Shown: positions 38,077 through 47,658 of the stretch, one piece after another
Layout: each line of letters begins with the position of its first letter
How positions within the stretch are numbered: position 1 is the first letter of the stretch
Source of the DNA: Salinispora vitiensis
GTDB lineage: Bacteria > Actinomycetota > Actinomycetes > Mycobacteriales > Micromonosporaceae
Length of the DNA: 64,000 nt
NCBI RefSeq assembly: GCF_000378825.1
Contig: NZ_KB900388.1
Location: 109,578-173,577, forward strand
Direction: 5' to 3'
Program-made: the position numbers and the translations under genes
Notes under the pieces: model-generated
The model's database searches: none
Told to the model about the DNA's origin: nothing
Seen by the model: the letters and a program-made list of their open reading frames with translations, nothing else

Positions 38077-39189
38077 TCAGCCCCGAGCCACCTCGTACAG
38101 TCGCTCCGGAGCGACCGCCCCCACGATCAGCCGGCCGTCGTCGGTGAGCAGCGCCGTCACCAGCTCACTGCGGAACAGTCGACCGCTGCCCCAGTCACCC
38201 TGGACCGCCGGCAGCTGACCGGCGAGCAGGTCCAGGTCGGGGGCCTCCTCGGCGGCAGCGGTGGGACCCTCCACCTCGTCGACCTCCGCGACGAAAACCG
38301 TGGCCCAGCCCGTGCCGACCGTACGCAGGCCGGGGTGCCCACCGTCGTTGGTCGGCCCCGGCCGCTTCGGCTGCTCGGGGTGCTCTGGCCGCTCGGGGTG
38401 CTCCCAGCCGTCCTTCTGCTCGGTGACCTGAACACCCGGCGGCGGGTTGAAGGCGAACTGGTCGGCATCCGGCCGCCCGTAGTCGATCTGGGTGAACGCC
38501 AGCTCAAAGGCCGGAGAACCCCCACCCTCGGCGAAGACCTCGAACCGCAGCGGCAGGTGCTCGGTCGCGTCGATGGCGATCCGGACCTGGTGCACCAGGG
38601 AGGCCGCGTCCCGGGGCTCGAGCACCAGCTCGTAGGCGTCCCGCCCGGCGACCGTTGCCGACCGCCCGACGCTCACCTCGGTCGTCGGATCAACCGCGGC
38701 GAGGGCCTGCGCGGCGGCCTCCTGCGGCGTCGCCAGCACCTCCGGAGGCGTCGCCACCTCCTCGCCCTCGGGTAGCACCCGGTGGGTAGCCGTGTTCGTG
38801 CGGCTGTTCCACAGCCACACGTCCCGTCCGTTGCGGATGACGTCTCGCTGCCCAAGCGTGTCCACGAAGGCGATCCGCTGCTGGTCCGGCCCGGAGTGCC
38901 AGACCCGCAACGTGTGGGAGCCCGTCAGCAGGCTGGCCGGACCCTCCTCGGCGAGCAACCCGGCGATCGGCGGTAGACCGAGGTCAGCCCGCTGCACGAC
39001 GGTGCCGGACAGACCCTCGAAGCGGGCGGTCTGGAGATCGACCAGAAGCTGGGCGGCGGAACGGGGCGGCAGGCTCGGCTCGGCTTCGGCGGCGAAACGG
39101 CCCAGCGCGGCGCCGCCGCCGATGACGGTCACGACGGCGGCCACTGGGACCAGCCACCGTAAGGCGGGACGGCTTGTCAGAACGGACAT
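38077..39189 (-). CDS. LolA-fold exported protein of a two-component locus
   Basis: A 370-residue protein. An N-terminal hydrophobic segment (LRWLVPVAAVVTVIGGGAAL, about 10-29) acts as signal or anchor. The body has LolA/RseB-like beta-sheet features: SGTVVQRADLGLP, LRVWHSGPDQQRIAFVDTLG, VWLWNSRTNTATHR. An insert rich in Pro/Glu/His (about 275-295) splits the C-terminal part. ATG 39189 follows AGGAGGTG. It is divergent from a response regulator by 95 bp; LolA-like proteins next to such systems may sense or carry lipids (inference). Confidence 0.85.
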   Translation of the reverse strand: MSVLTSRPALRWLVPVAAVVTVIGGGAALGRFAAEAEPSLPPRSAAQLLVDLQTARFEGLSGTVVQRADLGLPPIAGLLAEEGPASLLTGSHTLRVWHSGPDQQRIAFVDTLGQRDVIRNGRDVWLWNSRTNTATHRVLPEGEEVATPPEVLATPQEAAAQALAAVDPTTEVSVGRSATVAGRDAYELVLEPRDAASLVHQVRIAIDATEHLPLRFEVFAEGGGSPAFELAFTQIDYGRPDADQFAFNPPPGVQVTEQKDGWEHPERPEHPEQPKRPGPTNDGGHPGLRTVGTGWATVFVAEVDEVEGPTAAAEEAPDLDLLAGQLPAVQGDWGSGRLFRSELVTALLTDDGRLIVGAVAPERLYEVARG

Positions 39190-39284
39190 CGGGCACCTCC
39201 TGTCGACCATCCTGCCGAACGTACCCTGTGCGGACGCTGAGGACGCCGTTTCCGGCGCGGGTAGCCCGATGGCACTCTTGACCC

Positions 39285-39944
39285 GTGCGAGTGCTGGTGG
39301 TGGAGGACGAGGCGCGGCTGGCGGCCGCCCTACACCGGGGGCTGCAGGCAGAAGGGTTCGTGGTGGACGTGGCCGCGACCGGGCCGGCCGGACTGGAGGC
39401 GGCCCGGCACGGCGAGTACGACGCGATGGTCCTCGACGTGATGCTGCCTGGCCTCTCCGGCTACGAGGTGGTCCGCCGGCTGCGGGCCGAGCGGCGCTGG
39501 CTGCCGGTGCTGATGCTCTCCGCCAAGGACGGCGAGTACGACCAGGCCGACGGGCTGGACTGCGGGGCCGACGACTACCTGACCAAGCCCTTCTCGTACG
39601 TGGTGCTGCTGGCCCGGCTGCGCGCCCTGCTGCGCCGCGGCGCACCGGAGCGGCCCGCCGTGCTGGCCGTGGGGGACCTCCGGCTGGACCCGGCCCGGCG
39701 GCGGGTGACCCGCGACGGCGTCGAGGTCGCCCTGACCGGCCGGGAGTACGCCCTGCTCGACTACCTGATGCGCCGCCCCGGCACGGTGGTCTCCAAAATC
39801 GAACTCCTGGACCACGTCTGGGACGCCAGCATCGAGACCGCCCCGAACGCGGTGGAGGTGTACGTGGGCTACCTGCGCCGCAAGCTCGGCCGAGACCGCC
39901 TGGAGACCGTCCGCGGGGCCGGCTACCGCCTCGTCGCCGCATGA
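39285..39944 (+). CDS. OmpR/PhoB-family response regulator
   Basis: A 219-residue regulator. The receiver has VVEDEARL, phospho-acceptor Asp51 (VLDVMLPGLSG), LMLSAKD and Lys in LTKPFSY. The winged-helix domain (about 125-218) has LTGREYALLDYL and VEVYVGYLRRKLG. GTG 39285. The stop overlaps the kinase start (ATGA), so the two are one operon. Confidence 0.95.
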   Translation: MRVLVVEDEARLAAALHRGLQAEGFVVDVAATGPAGLEAARHGEYDAMVLDVMLPGLSGYEVVRRLRAERRWLPVLMLSAKDGEYDQADGLDCGADDYLTKPFSYVVLLARLRALLRRGAPERPAVLAVGDLRLDPARRRVTRDGVEVALTGREYALLDYLMRRPGTVVSKIELLDHVWDASIETAPNAVEVYVGYLRRKLGRDRLETVRGAGYRLVAA

Positions 39945-41422
39945 CCGAACCCGCCGCCCCCGCCGATCGTCCCCGCCCCGGCACCAACCCCCCACCCGAC
40001 ACCGGCCCTCCACCCGGCACCAACGCCCCACCCGGCAGCGCGCGCAGGGCGCGCCGACGGCCCTGGGCGCCCCTCGGCCTGCGCGGACGGCTGATGGCGA
40101 TCGGACTACTCGGCGTGTCGGCGGGGCTCGCCGTCGGCGGCCTGGTGCTGCTGGCCGTGCTCAACTGGACTTTGCACCGCAACGTCGACACGGAGGCGCT
40201 ACGCACCGCCGACGCCATCGCCCTGCTGGCCGCCGAAGACGCCCTGCCCGACCCCCTGCCCGTCGCCGGCAGTCAGGTGCGGGTACAGGTGATCGACGCC
40301 CAGGGACGGGTCCGCGCCGCCTCCATCGACGCCGACCGGCTGGTGCCGATGGTCCCGCCGGACCAGGTCGACCGCAGCGCCCGAGTCGGCATCACCGTGC
40401 CGGGGCAACGCATGGGGCTGACCGGGCCGATGCGGGTGGTGGCCGTCCCGGCCGGCACCGACGGCGACCCCCTCACCGTGCTGGTCGCCCGCTCGCTGGT
40501 GGACGTGCGGCAGAGCATCCACGTCGTCCAGACCATCCTGCTGGTCAGCTTCCCGCCGCTGGTGGGTCTGCTCGCCCTCGTGGCCTGGCGGGCCGTCGGC
40601 GCGACGCTGCGCCCGGTGGAGGCGCTGCGTCGGGGCGCCGAGGAGATCACCGGTCGGGACGGACGCGGCCGGCTACCCGTACCGGCGTCGCAGGACGAGA
40701 TCCACCGCCTCGCGGCGACCCTCAACGACATGCTGGATCGGCTGCGCGCCAGCCGGGACCGGGAGCGGGCGTTCGTCGCCGACGCCGCGCACGAACTGCG
40801 TAGCCCGCTGACCAACCTGCGGACCGAACTCGAGGTCGCGCAGCGGCTGGGGGAGCGGACCGACTGGCCAGCCGTCTCGGTGGACCTGCTGGCCGACACC
40901 GAACGGCTCGGCCGGCTCGTCGATGACCTGCTGCTGCTCGCCCGCCTCGACGAGGCCGCGCCGGCCCGCGGCACCGGGCCGGTCGACCTGGGTGCCCTGC
41001 TGGCCGAGGTGGCCGCTCGCTACCCGGCCAAGAGCGTCCACCTGGCACCGTCGGCGACGCCGCTCTGGGCGCTCGGCGACCCGGAGGAACTGCGGCGGGT
41101 GCTGGTCAATCTGGTCGACAACGCGGTACGGCACGCCCGCAGTCGGGTGCTGCTCGGCGCCGAGCCGGACGGGCCCGCGTACCACCGGGTGGTGGTGACC
41201 GACGACGGGCCCGGCATCCCGGTGGCCGATCGGGAACGGGTCTTCGGCCGGTTCACCCGGCTGGACGCCGCGCGCGACCGGGACGCCGGCGGCGCCGGCC
41301 TGGGACTCGCCATCGTGCGCGAACTGGTGCGGCGGGCCGGCGGTCGGGTCGAGCTCACCGACGCCGATCCGCCGCCGGGCCTACGCGTCCGGGTGACGCT
41401 GCCCGCGCTGCCCCCCGAGTAG
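39941..41422 (+). CDS. Sensor histidine kinase
   Basis: A 493-residue membrane kinase, ATG in a four-base overlap with the regulator stop. A Pro-rich N-terminus is followed by a transmembrane helix near 54-78 (LMAIGLLGVSAGLAVGG), an extracytoplasmic sensor (about 80-185), a second helix (VVQTILLVSFPPLVGLLALV), a HAMP region, the H-box AAHELRSPLTNLR, the N-box NLVDNAVRHA, and G-boxes DDGPG and GAGLGLAIV. The signal is unknown. The LolA-like gene beside it may be part of the same response. Confidence 0.94.
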   Translation: MTEPAAPADRPRPGTNPPPDTGPPPGTNAPPGSARRARRRPWAPLGLRGRLMAIGLLGVSAGLAVGGLVLLAVLNWTLHRNVDTEALRTADAIALLAAEDALPDPLPVAGSQVRVQVIDAQGRVRAASIDADRLVPMVPPDQVDRSARVGITVPGQRMGLTGPMRVVAVPAGTDGDPLTVLVARSLVDVRQSIHVVQTILLVSFPPLVGLLALVAWRAVGATLRPVEALRRGAEEITGRDGRGRLPVPASQDEIHRLAATLNDMLDRLRASRDRERAFVADAAHELRSPLTNLRTELEVAQRLGERTDWPAVSVDLLADTERLGRLVDDLLLLARLDEAAPARGTGPVDLGALLAEVAARYPAKSVHLAPSATPLWALGDPEELRRVLVNLVDNAVRHARSRVLLGAEPDGPAYHRVVVTDDGPGIPVADRERVFGRFTRLDAARDRDAGGAGLGLAIVRELVRRAGGRVELTDADPPPGLRVRVTLPALPPE

Positions 41423-41456
41423 CGGACGGGCCCACCCCGACCAGCCGGACGTGGCG

Positions 41457-43070
41457 TTAATCGCGATTGGTGCAGACCTCCTCGGACCGGGCGATGGTCT
41501 CCGTTGACCACACCACCGCCACCGCGAAGCAGTAGTCAACGCCACCGTTGAGCCCGTGCACGACGAATTCGGTGCTGCCGGCGGGCAGGTTGGCGAATAT
41601 GGTCTGCGACTCGCCGGGCTGGCCCCCCGAGACCACCACCGGGCCCGCTCCGCCCTCCGGGTAGGTCCAGCGCAGGGCGACGTTGTCCTGGTTGTCGGTC
41701 AGGGTCACCGCATCGGGCGGAGCGCTGGGCGACGCCTCCGGGGCAGCCGGAGCCTCGGTTGCCGGGTCCGTCGCCGACGGCGGTGCCGACCCGTCGAATC
41801 GGGAAACCCCGGCGATCACCGCGGCCGTCCCCAGCAGCACCACCACCGCGCCCACCACGAGCGGCAGCCGTTTCCGGGGCGGCGGTGTGGCGCGCGGTAC
41901 CGGCACTGGCAATAGGCGCGACGGCTGCTCCGTCGGCGCATCAGGCACCCCGTGGGGCTCGACCCGGTGGACCCCGTCGGCCTCCTCCAGGTGGGTCAGG
42001 GGCAACACCGCGGGGGGTACGGCGCCACCCCACTGTGCGGTTGACGACTCGCGCCACCACGGTTCGTGCTCGTCGGCCGGAAAGTCCGGCGGGAAGAGCT
42101 CAGGTGGCTCGGGGAACGCGGCGCCCTCCGGTGGTAACCGGGGCGTCGGGACCGTGGGTGGCGGCGCATATCCAGCTGCCGGATGCTCCTCGGCCACCGA
42201 TCGGTCCGGTTCGGGCTCCGGTTCCGGTTCCGGTTCCGGTTCCGGCGGAAAATACAGTTCGGTCGGGCGATACCCGGGCTGCGCTGGATGCTGTGGCCGG
42301 TCCTCGGGGAGCGGCCGGTCTCCCGCCGGGGGCGTCCGAGCGGCCGGCACGATCGGGGCCCCCCGCTCGTGGGATGGGCAGCGGTGCTCCGGATCGGCGT
42401 CCGCCCGGCCCAGGGCGGCCACCTGCACCGCCAGCGGGTCCTCGACGGTCAGATGCTGGCGGCACAACTCCTCGGCCAGCAGCAGGCTCTCCTGTGCTGA
42501 ACCGGCCAACCCGCAGTCGCGCTGCATCGCACCGAGCCGGGCGAGCATCTTGATGCCGCTGGGATGCCCATCGCCGTACACCTCGCGGTGCAGCTCCCAC
42601 GCGTCGGCGAGCCGGTCGCGGGCCACCTGGCACTGGCCGCGAGCGTACTCCAGCGTGGCCAGATCGGCGTGCGCGGCGAGAACACGAAGCGACTCCGGTC
42701 CATCCAGGGCGGTCAGCTCGATGATCACCTCTTGGTAGGTTCGGGCCGCGCGGGACCAACTACCGACCCGGTGCAGCACCGTGGCCAGGGTGGCGGCAGC
42801 CGCGACAGTCCGTTCGTCCGAACGGCCGTGCAGGTGATTGCTGGCCGCGTACGCGTAGGCGGCCCAACCCCGCGCGGCCGGCGGGTCGCCGAGCCCCACC
42901 AGCACCCGCGCCTGCAGGCTCGCCAACTCGGCCAACTCGGCGCTGGCGTTGGTCGGCCGTGGGTCGGCATCGGCCAACGCGTCGGAGAGGAGCCGCCGGG
43001 CACCGGCGAGGTCGCCGGTAGCCACCAGATGAAGCGCGTGGTCAGTCAGATCACCGAAGCCAGAAGGCAC
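41457..43070 (-). CDS. TPR / Pro-Glu-rich / FN3-like membrane protein
   Basis: A 537-residue protein in four parts: an N-terminal TPR-type helical region (about 1-215, with repeated helices such as ARTYQEVIIELTAL), a Pro-rich stretch containing a PE dipeptide run built from GTTCCG hexamers near 42221-42244, one transmembrane helix near 415-435 (LPLVVGAVVVLLGTAAVIAG), and a C-terminal FN3-like domain (NVALRWTYPEGG; VDYCFAVAVV). With the C-terminus outside, it could link cytoplasmic and surface partners (inference). GTG 43070. Confidence 0.78.
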   Translation of the reverse strand: MPSGFGDLTDHALHLVATGDLAGARRLLSDALADADPRPTNASAELAELASLQARVLVGLGDPPAARGWAAYAYAASNHLHGRSDERTVAAAATLATVLHRVGSWSRAARTYQEVIIELTALDGPESLRVLAAHADLATLEYARGQCQVARDRLADAWELHREVYGDGHPSGIKMLARLGAMQRDCGLAGSAQESLLLAEELCRQHLTVEDPLAVQVAALGRADADPEHRCPSHERGAPIVPAARTPPAGDRPLPEDRPQHPAQPGYRPTELYFPPEPEPEPEPEPEPDRSVAEEHPAAGYAPPPTVPTPRLPPEGAAFPEPPELFPPDFPADEHEPWWRESSTAQWGGAVPPAVLPLTHLEEADGVHRVEPHGVPDAPTEQPSRLLPVPVPRATPPPRKRLPLVVGAVVVLLGTAAVIAGVSRFDGSAPPSATDPATEAPAAPEASPSAPPDAVTLTDNQDNVALRWTYPEGGAGPVVVSGGQPGESQTIFANLPAGSTEFVVHGLNGGVDYCFAVAVVWSTETIARSEEVCTNRD

Positions 43071-43193
43071 GCCCCATCGTGCTTAACCAGCGACGGTATG
43101 TACAAGCCCCGCGCCGGTTGGGATTCCCGCCGCGCTGCTTTTGCTGGCCCCGCCGCCTCCGGTCCAGCCCAGTACGGTAGAACCGATGGCGTG

Positions 43194-44204
43194 ATGGACG
43201 GGGTGGTACGGGAACTGCTCGGCCGGCAGCTCGAAGCGTGGTTGCCCCGAGCAGTCGCGCGGGGGCGGCCCAGCGTTGTGGCGCTCGCCTACGGGCCCGG
43301 GGCCCTGCTCGCGGCCACCGACTCCGCCGCAGCGGTACTCGGCGTGCTCGCCGAGCACGCCGGCCAGCTTCGCGGACGGCAGCTCACCGTGCTGGTGCTC
43401 GCCGACGGAGGTGAGGAACTCCCCGCCCGGCTGGGCGCGATCGAGGCGACCCTGCCGGCCGAGATAGCCGTACACCTGGTGCCCGGCGGGCCCGCCCGGC
43501 TGCCGGTCGCGGTGAGGGCAGCCGGCGCCACGGGGGCGCCGCTGCTGTCGTACCTGGACGGGGCGGGCGCCACCGACCCCGGTGTGCTGGCCGCCAGCGC
43601 CGCCGGTCGCCCCGCCGAACTCCTGCTGGTCACCGAGGCGGAGCCCGCGGCTGCATCCGCTGGCCCGGCGGGCTCCACGGCTGCATCTCCTGGCCCGGCG
43701 GGCTCCACGGCTGCATCTCCTGGCCCGGCGGGCTCCACGGCTGCATCTCCTGGCGCTGCCGGCTCGGTGCGGGCTGGTCTCGCCGGTGTCGGTTTCCCGC
43801 TCACCACCCAGGTCGACTTGGTCGCGGCGGACGGGTCAGTCGCGCGGCGGCTCGCCTTCGGCACCGGCCACGACCGGAGCCTGGAGGCGTTCAAGGAAAA
43901 CCTGTGGGCGGTGGACGCCGACACCGCGGTTCGCTATCGGAACCCCGCCGACCCGAGCGGGCAACTGCTCGACATCGCACCCGACCCCGAGTCGCTGGGC
44001 CAGGAACTCCTCGCCGAGCTGGCCCGCTCCGGCCCCCGTACCGTCACCGAGCTGCGCCGACACGCGCTGACCGCGACCGCGTACCGGTCAGTCGACGTGC
44101 AGCGGGCGCTCACCGGGCTGCTGCGGTGCGGCGCCGCCGTGCGCGACCCCGAGCACGGTCGGCTCGGCGGCGACGTGGTCATCGCTGTGGCCCGGCGTCC
44201 GTAG
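43194..44204 (+). CDS. Hypothetical protein with GPAGSTAASP repeats
   Basis: A 336-residue protein of unknown function. The N-terminal part (about 1-150) looks like a Rossmann-type alpha/beta fold (VVALAYGPGALLAATDSAAA, LTVLVLADGGEELPARL). Then comes a low-complexity linker of ten-residue repeats. The C-terminal part (about 210-336) ends in a possible winged helix (GPRTVTELRRHALTATAYRS). ATG 43194 or the adjacent GTG 43191. Its 3' end overlaps the AraC gene on the other strand by 117 bp. Confidence 0.75.
   Translation: MDGVVRELLGRQLEAWLPRAVARGRPSVVALAYGPGALLAATDSAAAVLGVLAEHAGQLRGRQLTVLVLADGGEELPARLGAIEATLPAEIAVHLVPGGPARLPVAVRAAGATGAPLLSYLDGAGATDPGVLAASAAGRPAELLLVTEAEPAAASAGPAGSTAASPGPAGSTAASPGPAGSTAASPGAAGSVRAGLAGVGFPLTTQVDLVAADGSVARRLAFGTGHDRSLEAFKENLWAVDADTAVRYRNPADPSGQLLDIAPDPESLGQELLAELARSGPRTVTELRRHALTATAYRSVDVQRALTGLLRCGAAVRDPEHGRLGGDVVIAVARRP
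43650..43769 (+). repeat. 30-bp in-frame tandem repeat, four units
   Basis: Units at 43650, 43680, 43710 and 43740 start GCTGCATC; the middle two are identical and the outer two diverged. They encode the linker repeats of the gene above, and copy number could vary between strains. Confidence 0.9.
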
Positions 44205-45125
44205 CTGACCGCCGCCAGCATCGGCGGGCGGGCGCGGGCGTACCAGGGGCGGAATGTCCCGGGCGGCGCGGAACGCCCCCGGGCTGACCCCGACCTCCCG
44301 GGTGAAGAACCGGCCGAAGTTGGTCGGCTCGGCGAAACCGAGTCGCTGGCCGATTCGCGCCACCGGTTCGTCGGTCGCCGCGAGCAGGCGGCGGGCCTGC
44401 AACGCCACCCGATCGTCCACCACCTGCTTCGCGCTGCGCCCGGTGACCGCCAGGCAGGCGCGGGTCAGGGTACGAACCGAGCAACCTACCCGGTCGGCGT
44501 AGTCCTCCACCCGGCGAGTGCGGTGGTAGCCCTGCTCCAACTCGCGGCAGAGCAAGCGGAACGTGCCGGTCTCGGTGCGCGACGCCGATCGTGACGTCGA
44601 CGGTGACGCCGACCGCGACGCCGACGGTGACGGGGCCTGCGGCGTTGGCTGCGGCCCTTCACTGGAGTCGGACAGCAGGGCCAGCCGAAGCAGTAGCGCC
44701 GCCAGCTGGTGGCGGAGCAGAGCGGCGGACTCCCGGCGATGTCGTTCGCAGTCCACCGCGAGCTGATGGACCCCGGTACTGATGGCCACCCCGTCCGCAC
44801 CGGTCAGCTCAAGCCGGGTCGGGGCCGCCTCGGAGTCGATGCCGAAGCCGCGCAGCGCCGCCGAGGCCCAGCGCACCACGATCGCATCAAGGTCGGATGG
44901 CCCACACCGAAGCACCTGGCCCGCCCGGACCCGCAGCAGTGTGCCCGGGTGGCAGGGGAAGGGGCGGAAGTCCACTTCAGCGCTGCCATGCCCCGCGACG
45001 ACCAGGATGAGCAGATCCTCCGTCAGCAGGATCGGACGCCGCCACGCCGGATCGGTCACCACACCACCGAAGCCGAGCGCCGCGCTCACGGCGGCGTCCG
45101 GGGTGCGATGAACAGCAGAGAACAT
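44088..45125 (-). CDS. AraC-family transcriptional regulator
   Basis: A 345-residue regulator. The cupin-like N-terminal sensor (about 30-100) is followed by a Ser/Arg low-complexity linker (SPSASRSASPSTSRSASR) and an AraC DNA-binding domain with two helix-turn-helices (about 215-310; VEDYADRVGCSVRTLTRACL and IGQRLGFAEPTNFGRFFTRE). ATG 45125; GTG 45128 is adjacent. Target genes are unknown; the SDR gene 220 bp away is divergent and a candidate. Confidence 0.9.
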   Translation of the reverse strand: MFSAVHRTPDAAVSAALGFGGVVTDPAWRRPILLTEDLLILVVAGHGSAEVDFRPFPCHPGTLLRVRAGQVLRCGPSDLDAIVVRWASAALRGFGIDSEAAPTRLELTGADGVAISTGVHQLAVDCERHRRESAALLRHQLAALLLRLALLSDSSEGPQPTPQAPSPSASRSASPSTSRSASRTETGTFRLLCRELEQGYHRTRRVEDYADRVGCSVRTLTRACLAVTGRSAKQVVDDRVALQARRLLAATDEPVARIGQRLGFAEPTNFGRFFTREVGVSPGAFRAARDIPPLVRPRPPADAGGGQLRTPGHSDDHVAAEPTVLGVAHGGAAPQQPGERPLHVD

Positions 45126-45348
45126 CACCCGCGACGGTAGCCCGGTACGCCGATTCGCGCACCACCGTCTTCGCCGCGCGGCCTCCGCGCACGCGGCAGA
45201 CCAGCACCAACGGGCTCCCGATAGAGGGCTGCCCCGACTCCGCCCCGAACCCGTCGCCTCGACTCCGTCGTGCCGGCGGCAGGGTTGTGGGGACAGAGTG
45301 AGGCGATTACGTTACCGAGCGGTAGGGGTGGATGGCGAAGGGACGGGC

Positions 45349-46125
45349 ATGACTGACCTTTTCTCGGTTACCGGCAAGACCGTCCTGGTCACCGGCGGCT
45401 CGCGCGGGATCGGCCGGATGATCGCCGAAGGTTTCGTACGGGCCGGCGCCAAAGTGATCATCGCTGCCCGGAAGGCGGACGTCTGCACGGCGGTCGCCGC
45501 CGAACTGTCAACGCTGGGCGAATGCACGGCGGTCCCGGTCGACCTCAGCAGCGCTGCCGGCGCCGAGGCGCTCGCCGCCACCGTGGGGGAGCGGCACGAC
45601 CGACTCGACGTACTGGTCAACAACGCGGGCGCCACCTGGGGCGCACCACTGGAGGCATATCCGGAGAGCGCGTTCGACAAGCTCTGGGCGGTCAACGTCA
45701 AGGCCGTCTTCCGGCTCACCACCGCGCTGCTGCCCGTACTGCGTGCCGCCGGCACCGCAGACGACCCCGCCCGGGTTATCAACATCGGCTCGGTGGACGG
45801 GATCCGGGTCCCGTCGATGGAGGTGTACGCGTACTCCGCCACGAAGGCGGCCGTGCACATGCTGACCCGCAGCCTCGCCCACCAGCTCGCCGCTGAACAC
45901 GTCACCGTCAACGCGATCGCCCCGGGCCCGTTCGAGAGCAAAATGATGGCGTTCGCCCTGGACGATCCCGGTTCTCGGGCCGCCGTCGAGAAGCAGGTGC
46001 CGCTGGGCCGGATCGGCCGACCGGAGGACATGGCGGGCACCGCGATCTACCTGTCCTCGCGCGCCGGCGCATACCTGACCGGCGCGGTCATCCCGGTCGA
46101 CGGCGGCATCACCACCCACGGCTGA
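45349..46125 (+). CDS. Short-chain dehydrogenase/reductase
   Basis: Classical SDR of 258 residues: cofactor motif GGSRGIG (16-22), NNAG, catalytic Ser in NIGSVDG, Tyr/Lys in YAYSATK, and the C-terminal GAVIPVDGGIT. Wording after the first strand (AARKA) suggests NADP(H). ATG 45349 follows GAAGGGACGGG. The substrate is unknown; the fold and length fit ketoreductases and polyol dehydrogenases alike. Confidence 0.93.
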   Translation: MTDLFSVTGKTVLVTGGSRGIGRMIAEGFVRAGAKVIIAARKADVCTAVAAELSTLGECTAVPVDLSSAAGAEALAATVGERHDRLDVLVNNAGATWGAPLEAYPESAFDKLWAVNVKAVFRLTTALLPVLRAAGTADDPARVINIGSVDGIRVPSMEVYAYSATKAAVHMLTRSLAHQLAAEHVTVNAIAPGPFESKMMAFALDDPGSRAAVEKQVPLGRIGRPEDMAGTAIYLSSRAGAYLTGAVIPVDGGITTHG

Positions 46126-46134
46126 GCCGGCGTT

Positions 46135-46232
46135 GGCCGGTGGTAGGCGATTCGCGTACCGACCGGGGTGGCCCGGCGGTTGGCTTTTCGCGTGGCCGGC
46201 AGTTGGCGTTTCGCGTACCGACCGGGTTTGGC
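46135..46232. repeat. Diverged repeats in gap between SDR and ssgB
   Basis: Two long units containing TTCGCGTACCGACCGGG followed by TGGCC, plus a shorter TTTTCGCGTGGCCGG unit, occur in series. Origin unclear. Confidence 0.6.
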
Positions 46233-46322
46233 CGGGGTCGCGCGGACTCGGCAGCTCCGCGCGGCCCCGGCTGACCGGTCACCAGACTCCGGTCCTTCGA
46301 TCCAGATTCCGGCCTTTCGATC

Positions 46323-46754
46323 TCAGCGTCCGGCGAGTAGCCGGTTCACCGCCGTGTCGACGTCCAGGTGCTCGGCCTCGCGGCCGCGCGCGACGACGAC
46401 GTAGGTCCGCCGCAGGAAGCGCACCAGGACGCTCCGCGGCACCTCAAACAGGGCGTTGCCGTCCGGGGACGACAACGCCAGGGCGACGAAGTCCCCGCGC
46501 GGGGTGGCCCAGGGCCAGACCCGCACATCGCCGATGCCGGCCGGCTCATCGAGGCCGGTCACCAGCAGTTCCCGTGCGAACGACCAGCTGACCGCCTCGC
46601 CACCGGCCGATTCCGCATGGAACAGGACGTGGACCGCGTACGGATCAGCAGGGTCGTAGCGCAGACTGGCACGCACCGGCAAGGCCGTGGCGTCAGGTGC
46701 GACGAGCCTTAGCGACGTCTCGACCTCTACGGTCGTCGGTCGGATGACACTCAT
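46323..46754 (-). CDS. ssgB: SsgA-like protein, probably SsgB
   Basis: A 143-residue SsgA-like protein: RASLRYDPADPYAVHVLFHA, WSFARELLVTGL and FLRRTYVVV are family landmarks. SsgB-type members recruit FtsZ to sporulation septa in Streptomyces and occur in all sporulating actinomycetes, so the call supports a sporulating host. ATG 46754. The choice of SsgB over another paralogue rests on the close match and short length. Confidence 0.9.
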   Translation of the reverse strand: MSVIRPTTVEVETSLRLVAPDATALPVRASLRYDPADPYAVHVLFHAESAGGEAVSWSFARELLVTGLDEPAGIGDVRVWPWATPRGDFVALALSSPDGNALFEVPRSVLVRFLRRTYVVVARGREAEHLDVDTAVNRLLAGR

Positions 46755-47115
46755 GGACGTTCTCCCCCCGGCACCGCTGCGGAACGCGCGTGTCCCGCTT
46801 TTCCCATACTCAGGTGCTGCCCCTAGCTACGCTCCGCCATACGCTGACTTCACCCAGTGGTGGGAAGGTCTTCGGAGTGTCCCCCAGAATGTGAAAGTTC
46901 CTGTAGGATTTCCGGTTCCGCCCGTCCCCGGTGCCGCTTGGCATCAGGTGCTTCAGTCGTCGACTTACTCCGGTAACGTCCAGTCGACGGTCGCAGTGAC
47001 GGGCGCGCGTCACACTGGGGGGAAGAATGTGACACAGTGATCCTTAGTGGATCGCGTCACGCCGTCGGGTCGGCCGATCATCGCGGCCCAGAGGGCGGAA
47101 TGGCGGGGGTACGGG
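46755..47115. other. Non-coding region between ssgB and PGPGW gene
   Basis: No gene is supported. It holds GTGAC-N8-GTCAC (about 46998-47015) and a GTGACAC box shortly after; both could be sites for developmental regulators, but this is a guess. Confidence 0.4.
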
Positions 47116-47607
47116 GTGTCGAACGAACAGCGGAGTAGGCCAGGCCGATCCGGCTCGGACATGGGTGCACCGGCAGTAGGGGCGGCGCTGGTCGATACCC
47201 GGGGAGAACGGCCGCGGTGGCGCCAGCGAGTCTCGACCACCCTCGCGTTGATTCGGGCCAACCCCACCGGGCGACTTGCCCTGAAGGTCTTTGTCGCGGT
47301 CACTGGTGCCATCGTCGTCACCGTCGGAATCGCGCTGATCCCGTTGCCGGGTCCCGGCTGGTTGCTGGTGATCGCCGGCCTCGGGATCTGGGCGGTGGAG
47401 TTTCACTGGGCGCGGCGGTTGCTCACCTTCACCCGCCGGCACGTCTACAGCTGGACCAGTTGGGTTACGCGGCAGTCACTCTCAGTGCGGTTCGTTATCG
47501 GTGCGGTCGGTATCGTCTTCGTGTCGACCGTCGTGTGGCTGTCGCTCAAGTACAGCGTCGGCATCGACGTGGTGGCCTGGGTGCTGGACCGCCTCAAGGC
47601 GAGCTGA
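47116..47607 (+). CDS. PGPGW-motif (TIGR02611-like) membrane protein
   Basis: A 163-residue membrane protein. Helices lie at about 55-75 (VFVAVTGAIVVTVGIALI) and 78-95 with the PLPGPGWLLVIAGLGIWAVE motif that defines the family, and a third near 130-150. GTG 47116 is chosen; GTG 47047 and ATG 47161 in frame are alternatives. Function unknown. The tRNA-Val gene follows directly. Confidence 0.85.
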   Translation: MSNEQRSRPGRSGSDMGAPAVGAALVDTRGERPRWRQRVSTTLALIRANPTGRLALKVFVAVTGAIVVTVGIALIPLPGPGWLLVIAGLGIWAVEFHWARRLLTFTRRHVYSWTSWVTRQSLSVRFVIGAVGIVFVSTVVWLSLKYSVGIDVVAWVLDRLKAS

Positions 47608-47658
47608 GCCTCGGTTTGGGGTCGGCATCGGCGATCAGGTAGAGTCATCCGAGCCAAC

